A program made the position numbers and the translations under genes. A stretch of 64,000 bases of DNA, taken from positions 124,001-188,000 of the forward strand of contig NZ_RWIT01000007.1 of assembly GCF_003944715.1 (NCBI RefSeq), written 5' to 3'. Source of the stretch: Hymenobacter rigui (GTDB lineage: Bacteria > Bacteroidota > Bacteroidia > Cytophagales > Hymenobacteraceae). Of the stretch, positions 9,129 to 17,300 are shown piece after piece (position 1 is the stretch's first letter; each line of letters opens with the position of its first letter). The notes beneath the pieces were generated by a model. That model saw only the letters and a program-made list of their open reading frames with translations, searched no databases and was not told the origin of the DNA.

Positions 9129-9144
9129 AGTCGTTGTTATTTAG

Positions 9145-9239
9145 GTCATGCTGAGCGAAGCCGAAGCATCTCGCGTGCTGACGTATGATTACTAATCCGA
9201 AGTCAGCACGCGAGATTCCTCGACTGCGCTCGGAATGAC
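9145..9239. repeat. GTCATTCC-type inverted repeat, copy 2, inside the sco operon
   Basis: Arms 9145-9182 and 9202-9239 (38 bases each) match at 32 positions. The left arm reads GTCATGCTGAGCGAAGC and the right arm is the complement of GTCATTCCGAGCGCAG, so the two arms look like different subtypes. It fills the spacer between scoA and scoB. Confidence 0.9.
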
Positions 9240-9260
9240 GTTCTATTCTATCCTTGCCAG

Positions 9261-9956
9261 CTAAGCCCTAACCGTCCGCTGCTCAATGCGCTTCTCATAG
9301 TTGTGGCCCTCGAAAATGCGCTGCACGAAAATGCCGGGCGTATGAATCTGGTTGGGGTCCAGCTCCCCGGCGGGCACCAGCTCCTCCACCTCCGCTACCG
9401 TAATTTTGCCGGCTGTGGCCATCATGGGGTTGAAGTTGCGGGCCGTGCCTTTGAAAATAAGGTTGCCGGCCGTATCGCCTTTCCAGGCTTTCACGAAGGC
9501 AAAATCGGCGTGCAGAGCGGTTTCCAGCAGGTGCATCTTGCCATTGAACTCGCGGCTTTCCTTGCCTTCGCCTACCTCGGTGCCGTAGCCGGCCGGAGTG
9601 TAAAAGGCCGGAATGCCCGCGCCACCGGCCCTGCACCGCTCGGCCAGGGTGCCCTGCGGAATCAGCTCTACTTCCAGCTCGCCGCTCAGTAGCTGCCGCT
9701 CAAACTCGGCGTTTTCACCTACGTAGCTGGAAATCATCTTGCGCACCTGCTTGGTCTGGAGCAGCAGGCCAATGCCAAAATCATCAACGCCCGCATTATT
9801 GCTGATGCAGGTGAGGTTGCGCACGCCCCGGCGCAGAATTTCCTGGATGGAGTTTTCAGGAATGCCGCACAGGCCGAAGCCGCCCAGCATGAGGGTCATG
9901 CCATCGGTGAGGCCTTCCAGCGCCGCCTCGGGGCCGCTTACTACTTTGTTGATCAT
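9261..9956 (-). CDS. scoA: 3-oxoacid CoA-transferase, subunit A
   Basis: A 231-residue A subunit. ATG at 9956 is chosen because the family begins MINKVV; a longer open frame would run into the terminator of ribF. The glycine-rich CoA-binding region ([13 protein letters not shown], about residues 22-34) and [10 protein letters not shown] near 190 are characteristic. It works with the B subunit encoded downstream. A box TACCTTTC at 9982-9989, one base off the consensus, is the likely promoter of the pair. Confidence 0.95.
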   Translation of the reverse strand: MINKVVSGPEAALEGLTDGMTLMLGGFGLCGIPENSIQEILRRGVRNLTCISNNAGVDDFGIGLLLQTKQVRKMISSYVGENAEFERQLLSGELEVELIPQGTLAERCRAGGAGIPAFYTPAGYGTEVGEGKESREFNGKMHLLETALHADFAFVKAWKGDTAGNLIFKGTARNFNPMMATAGKITVAEVEELVPAGELDPNQIHTPGIFVQRIFEGHNYEKRIEQRTVRA

Positions 9957-10000
9957 AGAACGAATGGGTGGGTTTGGGGGGGAAAGGTACGGGATATGGC

Positions 10001-10054
10001 AAAAGTAAACAGGCAACGCCTGCTCCAGTCAGCGGGCGTTGCCTGTTTACTTTT
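10001..10054 (-). terminator. Strong terminator after ribF
   Basis: A perfect 20-bp stem (10001-10020 with 10035-10054) ends in TTTT on the minus strand, 14 bases past the ribF stop at 10069. It separates the cell-envelope cluster from the sco operon. Confidence 0.9.
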
Positions 10055-10068
10055 TCGAGTCTAGCTTA

Positions 10069-11016
10069 TTACAGCAGAATTCGGCGGGCTGCTTCCGCAT
10101 CCAGCGCCAACTGGGCTTTCAGGGCATCCAGGCCGTCAAACTTCTGCTCATCACGCAGGCGGGCCACAAACTGCACCGTCAGTGGCTGATCGTACAGGTC
10201 ACCATCAAAGTCGAGCAGGTGCGCTTCCACCGTCTGGGAGAGGTTGCCGCCCACGGTGGGACGCACACCAATGTTGAGCATGGCCGCATGGTGGGTGCCG
10301 GCGGCAGTGGTAGCCAGTACGGCATACACGCCCCGGGCCGGAATCAGCTTCAGCGGCTCCTCGCAGTGGATGTTGGCAGTGGGCCAGCCAATGGTGCGGC
10401 CCAGCTGACGGCCCTTCACCACGGTGCCGGTCAGGGGGTAATCATAACCAAGGTGGCGGTTGGCCGTGGCTACGTCGCCGGCTTCCAGCGCCCGGCGGAT
10501 GCGGGTACTGCTCACGCCCACGGCATCCACATCTTCGCGCGGAATTTCCTCCACCGTCATGCCGTATCGGTCGGCGTGCTGGCTCAGGTAATCGAAACCG
10601 CCCTCCCGGTTTTTCCCAAACCGGTGGTCGTAGCCAATCACCAGCTTACTGGTGCCCACTGTACGCAGCAGAATGTTCTGGATGTACTCCTCCGAGGTCC
10701 AGCCCGCAAACTCGCGGGTAAACGGAATAATCAGCAGGTAGTCAACTCCAAACTCGGCCAGCTTGGCGCTCCGTTCCTCCAGGGTGTTCAGCAGGTGCAG
10801 GTTCAGCGGCTCGGAGTGGGAGGGTGGCGGCCCTATTACCAGCCGGGGGTGGGGCCAGTAGGTAATCACCACGCTGGGCCCGCCACTCTGCCGGGCCGTT
10901 TCCTGAAGCCGCCGCAGAATCTGCTGGTGCCCGATGTGTACGCCATCAAACGTGCCGCTGGTAACCACCGCATTACCGAGGTGCGGGAACTGGGCCGGAT
11001 CCTGAATGACGTGCAT
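10069..11016 (-). CDS. ribF: Bifunctional riboflavin kinase / FAD synthetase
   Basis: A 315-residue enzyme that phosphorylates riboflavin to FMN and then adenylates it to FAD. The N-terminal FAD synthetase domain has the nucleotidyl-transfer motif FDGVHIGH at 23-30 and SSTRIRRALEAGD near 170. The C-terminal riboflavin kinase domain has GRTIGWPTANI near 208, with the PTAN motif. It is the last gene of the minus-strand run ftsX-DUF3098-uppP-truB-ribF, an order I know from other Bacteroidota. The start ATG at 11016 lies 52 bases after the truB stop. Confidence 0.97.
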   Translation of the reverse strand: MHVIQDPAQFPHLGNAVVTSGTFDGVHIGHQQILRRLQETARQSGGPSVVITYWPHPRLVIGPPPSHSEPLNLHLLNTLEERSAKLAEFGVDYLLIIPFTREFAGWTSEEYIQNILLRTVGTSKLVIGYDHRFGKNREGGFDYLSQHADRYGMTVEEIPREDVDAVGVSSTRIRRALEAGDVATANRHLGYDYPLTGTVVKGRQLGRTIGWPTANIHCEEPLKLIPARGVYAVLATTAAGTHHAAMLNIGVRPTVGGNLSQTVEAHLLDFDGDLYDQPLTVQFVARLRDEQKFDGLDALKAQLALDAEAARRILL

Positions 11017-11068
11017 GAAGTAACGCGTTATGCTAAAGTAAGAAGAGGGAAATAGGCCAGGTTACAGG

Positions 11069-11911
11069 TTAAATAACCGGCGTATCAGAGTCTGGTTCGG
11101 TGGGAGAGGCGGCGTGGGTGGCGTTGAAGTACTCGAGGCCGGCCCGGCGCTCCGGCTGCCGCTCCCGGCGCGGGCGGCGGGGCCGCTCGGCTTCGCCTTC
11201 GGGGCGGGGCGGGCGTAGCGCCTCCAGCTGCGGCATCGTGAGGGCATCGGCCAGCAGGTACTCGCCAATGCGGGTGCGCACCAGCTTGGTTAGGTGTGCT
11301 CCGCAGCCCAGGCCCTGACCAAAGTCGCGGGCCAGGCTGCGGATGTAGGTGCCTTTGGAGCAGGTCACGCGGAAATCCACTTCGGGCAGGGCAATACGCG
11401 TGAGCTCAAACTCCCGAATAGTAATCTGCTTGCTTTTGATTTCGGCCGCGTCGCCCCGGCGGGCTACTTCATAGGCCCGCTCCCCATTCACCTTTACCGC
11501 CGAAAACAGCGGCGGCGTCTGCTCAATAACTCCTATAAATGGCGTCAGCGCAGCCCGCAGTTCGTCTTCGGTGAGGTGCTGCCAGGGCAGCTCCGCATCC
11601 ACCGGGGTTTCCAGGTCAAAGCTGGGGGTGGTCTGACCCAGGCGGAACGTGCCGGTATATTCCTTCTCCTGCGCCTGAATCTGGTCGATTTGCTTGGTCT
11701 TCTTGCCGGTGCACAGAATCAGCAGACCGGTAGCCAGCGGGTCGAGGGTGCCGGCATGCCCGATTTTCTTGATGCGCAGTGTGTTCTTTACTTTCCGCAC
11801 CACGTCAAACGACGACCAGGTAAGGGGCTTATCCACCAGCAGGATTTCACCGGCCTCAAAATCGAAGCCGGCAGCAGCGGCCGGAGTCTGGGGTGCTTCT
11901 GAATGTTCCAT
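11069..11911 (-). CDS. truB: tRNA pseudouridine-55 synthase
   Basis: A 280-residue enzyme that makes pseudouridine 55 in the T-loop of tRNAs. The catalytic Asp57 lies in [14 protein letters not shown], and [13 protein letters not shown] near 195 is the second conserved block. Start 11911 (MEHSEAPQ) is preferred over an upstream GTG because the added residues are not conserved and a TATTTTTG promoter box lies 45 bases upstream. The C-terminal tail of about 45 residues is Arg/Pro-rich ([15 protein letters not shown]), longer and more basic than in most bacteria, and may help bind RNA. Confidence 0.96.
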   Translation of the reverse strand: MEHSEAPQTPAAAAGFDFEAGEILLVDKPLTWSSFDVVRKVKNTLRIKKIGHAGTLDPLATGLLILCTGKKTKQIDQIQAQEKEYTGTFRLGQTTPSFDLETPVDAELPWQHLTEDELRAALTPFIGVIEQTPPLFSAVKVNGERAYEVARRGDAAEIKSKQITIREFELTRIALPEVDFRVTCSKGTYIRSLARDFGQGLGCGAHLTKLVRTRIGEYLLADALTMPQLEALRPPRPEGEAERPRRPRRERQPERRAGLEYFNATHAASPTEPDSDTPVI

Positions 11912-11956
11912 AGATACGCGTAGTGCCGCAGCCGGGTAGTGGAGCGGCAGGTCTGG

Positions 11957-11964
11957 CAAAAATA
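11957..11964 (-). promoter_or_regulatory. -7 box upstream of truB
   Basis: TATTTTTG on the minus strand matches TAnnTTTG, 45 bases before the truB start. This suggests truB-ribF can be transcribed apart from uppP. Confidence 0.55.
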
Positions 11965-12002
11965 CGGGGTTGTTGCCTTACCGGTACCCGATGTAAGCAA
12001 AA

Positions 12003-12022
12003 GAACGCGCCGGGGCGCGTTC
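12003..12022 (-). terminator. Hairpin after uppP
   Basis: A 9-bp GC-rich stem (GAACGCGCC with its complement) with a 2-base loop, followed by TTCTTTTGC on the minus strand, 30 bases past the uppP stop. Confidence 0.65.
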
Positions 12023-12052
12023 CAAAGCTGAAAAACCAGGTGGGGAAACAGA

Positions 12053-12841
12053 TTAAATTATCTGGAGTGGAATGCCCAGCGCCAGCATAATCAGAATAAC
12101 CAGGCCCACCACAATGCGGTACAGGCCAAATGCCCGGAACCCGAACCGGGACACGAAATCCACGAACGACTTCACGGCCAGCAGGGCCACGATAAACGCC
12201 ACCACGTTGCCGAACAGTAGCAGTTTCACGTCGTTGGCACCGGGGGCTGCTACTTTGAAGGTTTTGTACAGCTGATACGCCGTAATGACGGCCATGGTAG
12301 GCACCGCCAGCAGAAACGAGAAGTCAGCGGCGGAGCGTCGGTCGAAGCCCTGGGCTAGGCCACCCACAATGGTAGCAGCTGAGCGGGAAACACCCGGAAT
12401 CAGGGCAATGCACTGGAATAGCCCAATTTTAACAGCCTGCGCGAAGTTGGGCGTGGTTACCTGCTTGCGCGGCGCTTTAAAGAGCTGGTCAATGAACAGC
12501 AGCACCACGCCACCTATCAGCAACGACCAGGCCACCACGCTAACATCCTTCAGCAGCTGCTCAATCACGTCCTTCAGCAGGAAGCCCAGAATGCCGAACG
12601 GAATGAAGGCGGCCGCCAGCTTCAGGTAAAAATCAAAGCTCTGCAGGAACCGCCGCCAGTACAGTGCTACCACCGCCAGAATAGCGCCGAACTGAATGGA
12701 GGTGATAAATGTGTCAGTAAACGGGAGCTGGCCGATACCGAGCAGGTTGGCCACAATGATCATGTGGCCGGTGCTGGAAACTGGTAAAAACTCCGTCAGG
12801 CCTTCAACAATAGCCAGCAGAAGTGCGTGCCAGTACGACAT
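12053..12841 (-). CDS. uppP: Undecaprenyl-diphosphatase
   Basis: A 262-residue membrane enzyme that removes a phosphate from undecaprenyl diphosphate, recycling the lipid carrier for peptidoglycan and polysaccharide synthesis; overexpression is known to confer bacitracin resistance. The active-site motif EGLTEFLPVSSTGH is at 13-26 and the second motif PGVSRSAATI is near 155. About eight hydrophobic helices span the protein. It sits between DUF3098 and truB in the conserved cluster. Confidence 0.97.
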   Translation of the reverse strand: MSYWHALLLAIVEGLTEFLPVSSTGHMIIVANLLGIGQLPFTDTFITSIQFGAILAVVALYWRRFLQSFDFYLKLAAAFIPFGILGFLLKDVIEQLLKDVSVVAWSLLIGGVVLLFIDQLFKAPRKQVTTPNFAQAVKIGLFQCIALIPGVSRSAATIVGGLAQGFDRRSAADFSFLLAVPTMAVITAYQLYKTFKVAAPGANDVKLLLFGNVVAFIVALLAVKSFVDFVSRFGFRAFGLYRIVVGLVILIMLALGIPLQII

Positions 12842-12900
12842 ACGAACAAAATGAAAGAGCTACCGCCAACCGGGCAGCAGGGCTCTTGTGGAGGAAAACC

Positions 12901-13209
12901 TTACCGCTTGTAGGTAGGCGTGGTAATAACGGGCTTGGCCGGTGCCGGCTGCGACGGAACGGTGGTAACCGTGGCGGCATCCTGGGCTACCGGGGCCGTA
13001 GCACCGGGCCGGGCCATAATGGCCCAGAACTCAATAGCGAAGCCAATGGCTAGCAGAATGGGGCCCAGGGTGATACCCAGAAATCCTTCGCCGTAATCTT
13101 CCGTGTCGAGCGTCATGGTGATGAAGCCAGCGGCCAGCACGGCCAGCCCGATAAACATCAGGCGGTAGTTACGCGGCCCAAAGGCGAAGCGGGGAGTAGT
13201 CGGTTCCAT
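12901..13209 (-). CDS. DUF3098 membrane protein
   Basis: A 102-residue protein with two membrane helices (about residues 15-35 and 43-66), separated by TLDTEDYGEGFLG, and a Thr/Pro/Ala-rich tail. This is the DUF3098 family, found in Bacteroidota next to ftsX. Its function is unknown; the steady position between ftsX and uppP suggests a part in division or cell-wall supply. A TACCTTTG box ends only five bases before the ATG, so the transcript may be leaderless. Confidence 0.9.
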   Translation of the reverse strand: MEPTTPRFAFGPRNYRLMFIGLAVLAAGFITMTLDTEDYGEGFLGITLGPILLAIGFAIEFWAIMARPGATAPVAQDAATVTTVPSQPAPAKPVITTPTYKR

Positions 13210-13214
13210 AAACG

Positions 13215-13222
13215 CAAAGGTA
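13215..13222 (-). promoter_or_regulatory. -7 box touching the DUF3098 start
   Basis: TACCTTTG on the minus strand, five bases upstream of the ATG at 13209. The expected transcription start would fall at or next to the start codon. Confidence 0.65.
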
Positions 13223-13348
13223 GAAGGCCCGCGGCAACCTGCCGCGCAAATTCAACCAATGAAGGATTTTGGTGAATGAAAGGTTGGATTGTTGAATTAT
13301 TGGATGCGTGAACAAGGGATGCCAGTTCTCACAATTCACCCAGCCAAC

Positions 13349-14236
13349 TTAATACAGCTCATCCAGGGACATGCTGAGGTATTTGCGCACGGCCCGCCAG
13401 GAGCTGAGAAACCCGATGCCCATGCCCAGCAGCACAAGTGCCACGGCCAGCGCTCCGAATAATCGTACATCCTGCAGCAGGCGCAACTCGGCCAGCTGCA
13501 GATAGGCATACTGCAGCAAGGCCAGCAGCAGCAGGCCCGCCAGCAGCCCGCTCACCAGCCCCTGCCATACGGCCCGGCGCATAAACGGCCACTGAATAAA
13601 GCTTGAAGTGGCTCCCACCAGCTGCATACTCCGGATCAGGAACCGCTGCGAGAACATGGCCAGCTTGATGGTATTATTGATGAGCACGACCACCACAAAC
13701 GTAAGCACCGCCGCAAAGCCCAGCAGCACCAGACTCACGTTGCGCAGATTCTGGTTCACGGAGGTAATCAGGCTTTCCACGTATTCCACCTCAAACACGC
13801 CCGGCTCCTGCTGCAGCTCTTTCTTGATGCGGGCCAGCTGCGGCGCGTCGGCGTAATCGGCGTTGATTTTGAGTAGGTAGGCGTCGCGCAACGGGTTGTC
13901 GCCCAGGAACTGCTGAAAGTCTTCTCCCGTTTGGTCGATGAGCTGTTTAGCCCCTTCCTCTTTGGACAGAAAGCGTACCTGCGCCTGTCCATCCTTGCGG
14001 GCAATGTAGGGCTTGCGGGCCAGGTCCTGCTGTAGCTGCAGCAGTTGGGTTTCGGGCAGATTCCGCTCCAGGTACACCTGCATTTCCAGATTCTCCTTCA
14101 CCAGCGTCGAAACCTTGTGCGCATGAATCAGCAGCAATCCGAACAGCCCAATGACCAGCAGGGCCAGGGTAATGCTGAAGACTACCATCAGATGCGGATA
14201 GCTGCCCAGTTTCTTCTTGCGGGTTGGTCGGTTCAT
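13349..14236 (-). CDS. ftsX: Cell division protein FtsX
   Basis: A 295-residue ABC-type permease of the FtsEX complex, which at the division site activates peptidoglycan hydrolases. A basic N-terminus is followed by helix 1 (about 15-37), a large extracytoplasmic domain (about 45-165), and three C-terminal helices (about 170-190, 222-245, 258-280) ending in a conserved tail (SSWRAVRKYLSMSLDELY, 18 residues). No ftsE lies next to it here, as is common in this phylum. An inverted repeat fills the spacer between its start and the upstream tamB stop. Confidence 0.95.
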   Translation of the reverse strand: MNRPTRKKKLGSYPHLMVVFSITLALLVIGLFGLLLIHAHKVSTLVKENLEMQVYLERNLPETQLLQLQQDLARKPYIARKDGQAQVRFLSKEEGAKQLIDQTGEDFQQFLGDNPLRDAYLLKINADYADAPQLARIKKELQQEPGVFEVEYVESLITSVNQNLRNVSLVLLGFAAVLTFVVVVLINNTIKLAMFSQRFLIRSMQLVGATSSFIQWPFMRRAVWQGLVSGLLAGLLLLALLQYAYLQLAELRLLQDVRLFGALAVALVLLGMGIGFLSSWRAVRKYLSMSLDELY

Positions 14237-14238
14237 AC

Positions 14239-14327
14239 AAAAGTGAAATTGTGAAGGGTGAAGTTGTGAGGTTGTGCGGGGAGTAAAGCTGCTGATTCAC
14301 AACTTCACCCTTCACAATTTCACTTTT
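14239..14327. repeat. 31-bp perfect inverted repeat between tamB and ftsX
   Basis: Arms 14239-14269 and 14297-14327 are exact complements over 31 bases around a 27-base loop. The left arm is built of degenerate units carrying GTGA every 7-8 bases. The element starts 3 bases from the ftsX start codon and overlaps the tamB stop codon. Confidence 0.95.
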
Positions 14328-17300
14328 ACATCACCGTACGCGGGTCGTCGTCGATTTGTAGTTCGCGGGCTTTGCGGGCGTTCTGGTCGCGGCGGCGCAG
14401 GCGTTTGCGCGAGAACAGCTCCCGGAAGGTATCAAACTGCTCGGTGTGCAGCAACGATACGCCTGCCCGGGCCTGGTTAACGCCCTGCGTAAAGCTGGTC
14501 AGGTCGCGCGGGGTGGTTTCGTAGCGCAGCTTCGCCCGGAACTTGCCGTCGGGGCGCAGGTAGTATTCCATGCTCAGGTCGCCGATAACCGAGGTTTGGG
14601 CAGCGCCAATGGGCTGGGTGCCGGAGGAGGTAGTGCCGGAAACACTATTGCTGCCGACGCTGCCTTCCCGCGTAATGCGCAGGCGCCCATTCATGAAGGA
14701 GTAGCTCAGCCGCAGCTGCAGGGCCTGAATATCTTCGGCAGTGAGGCCGTTGAGGTTGAAGCTGATTTCCAGGTTAGGGTCAATCTGGGAGGTAAGTAGG
14801 CCCAGCTGGGTAGAAATAATCTGGCCCAGGGAGTTGCCAATGGCATTGTTCTCGCCCTGCAGGCGGGTAACGGCCAGGGAGCCGATAGGCGTGAGCTGCC
14901 GGAATACTACCAGGCTGAATACCTGCCGGTTCAACTCCTGCTCATCGTTGCGGATGGCCGACAGAAACGGCGCCAAATCCCCTTCCAGCGACGACGGAAT
15001 ATCATTGAATTCCAGATTCAGCTTGATAATGGGCTGCAGCAGCGGCCCCGTCAGGTTCATAACGGCCGTTACCGGTACTACGGCGGTATTGGTGGGGCCG
15101 CTGCCCGTGTTGTAAATGATGGGGGCCAGGGAGGTGCGCTGGGTGTAGGTAGCCGTAACGTTCATTTCGCCGGCCAGCGGGTCGCCGTTCCAGCTGATTA
15201 CGCCGCCTGGCCGCACCACAAACTCCTTGTTCACCAGCCCCTGCAGCGTGAAGTTGTAGGCCCCCCGCACAATTTCCACCTGCCCGTACATATTGAAGTC
15301 GCCGCGCGTATCAATGTTCAGGCGCAGCTGCCCGGTGGCCGTACCCCGGATAATGTCGCCGGTGCTTTCGTCCAGCAGCAGCTCCACGTAGGCATCGGGG
15401 GTAATGTCCAGGTTCATGTTCAGACGAATACCCGACAAATCGGTAGTGCCGGCCACTTGCACCGGAGCAGTACCGGCCGTGTCGGGCAGGTTGCGGTTCA
15501 CGAACTTGATGTACTTGGCCTGCTCCGCCTTGGCGGCGTTGTCAAACGGCAACGACACGCGCGTACCAGCCTCCGAGCGGGCCGTTACGTTGATGAACAG
15601 ATTGTCGGAGGGGCCACGCACCACGGCTGTGCCAGTGGCGTAGGCCTGCCCGAAGTACAGCTCATTGTCTTTGCGGGTGGTATTGAGTACCTGCAGCTTG
15701 CGGTAGGTAGCATTGAGGTCCAGGCGCATATTCTGGAAGCCCTGCTCATAAATATTGCCATTCACCACGCCGGTATTGCCTTGCGGGTCGCGCACCGTGA
15801 TGTTCTGCAGGGCAATGCGGTCCTCCAGGAACCGGATCCGGTCGGAGAAGGTGTAGGTGGTGCCCAGGTACAGGAACGTGATCTGCCCGTTGGTGACGTC
15901 GATGTTACCCGTTAGCATGGGGGCTGAAAGCGGGCCGGTAAGGCGCAGCGTACCCACGGCGGTACCATTCAGGTCTCGGAACAGGGTATTCAGGAAGGGT
16001 TCGGCCAGCTTGATGGGGGCGTTATCGAGTACGCCGGTTAGGTTCAGCTGCTGACGTTCTTCGCCGGGGGCGTAGTAGCCGGTTACGGCCACCACCCGCT
16101 GCTGGTCACGGGCCACATCGAGGCTCACGGCCAGGCGTTTGAGGGAGTTATCCCAGTCACCGCGGCCCTGTACGTCGCCGATAAACACGTTATCCATCTG
16201 CAGCGAATCTACTTTCAGCGTGGAGTTGATGACCAGCGGGCCGTACACGCCGCTGATGGTGCCCAGGGCATTCACGCGGCCGGCAAACTTCTGCCCGCCC
16301 GTCAGACCATTCAGCGTGGTCAGCTCAAAATCCTTCACGGTAAGGGCCAGCGGCTTGTTGGGGTTTTCAGACAGAAAACCCTGCGCGCTTATGCTCTGTC
16401 CGCCGTTGCTGAGCGTTACGTTCTGAAAATCAAACTCCCGGCCCCCGCCCGAAATAACCAGGGAGTTGTCCGGGGCAATGGTCCACTCCTTGCCCAGCAC
16501 GTTCACCCCCGACTGCCGGAAGGTAATTTTCACGGCATCGTCGAGGAAGCCCAATGCCCCGTTAATCTGCGCTTTGTTGGTGGTGCCGGTTTGGGCCAGG
16601 GAGGTAGAGAAGTTGATTTTCTCCTGGTCCCACACGCCTTCCACGTAAAATTTCTCAGTGGCGCCCAGCCCCGGCACCCGCTGCCGCTCCGAGGTAACGC
16701 TGGCCTGGGCCAGTACCTCGGGCTGGTAGGGCAGCTTGGAGGTGGTCAGGTCAAACTCGCTGTTCTGCAGGCGCAGGCTGTCGTAGCGGAAATCCTTCAC
16801 CAGCCCGCCGAGCTGGAAAATGGACGTTTGCCCGTTGCGGAAGGAGCCCTCAATGAAGGTGGAGTCCGACACGGTGAGTTGAGGCATGAACAGATGCAGT
16901 ACCGGGTTGGGCTCCTTCAGCAGCATGCTCAGGCCCACCTGATAGTCGGGGAGGGGCCGCTGCCGCTTGCGGCGGTAATAGTCGGCAATGGCAGCGTCGT
17001 TGCTGGCGAAATTGAGGCGGTATTCCTCAATGAGCGTCGTGACGTCCCGGATTAAGGTGGTGGGGGTAAAGTTACCAGCCATGGCCAGGTTCAGCACCTC
17101 CGAGCGCACAGTAAGGCGGCGCTGCCCGCCGCCGTACTGGCTCACCACGTCCAGGGTATCAATGGGCACGGTGCGGCCGGCGTAGCTGAGGCGGGAGTTG
17201 CGCAGGCGCACATAACCCAGCAGCTCATCCAGCTTCAGTCCTTTAAACTTCACGTCGGCGGTGGTGGCCACCACTACGCTTTGCCGGGTGAGGCCCAACG

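Noticed and set aside
10039..11055. Plus-strand frame opposite ribF
   Set aside because: Shadow; ribF on the minus strand has both enzyme domains and a downstream terminator.
13249..13298. Possible additional heptad-type inverted repeat between DUF3098 and ftsX
   Set aside because: Arms (AATTCAACCAAT and ATTGTTGAATT) pair over only 11 bases with a bulge, so it was not listed as a feature, although a 7-base rhythm is visible.
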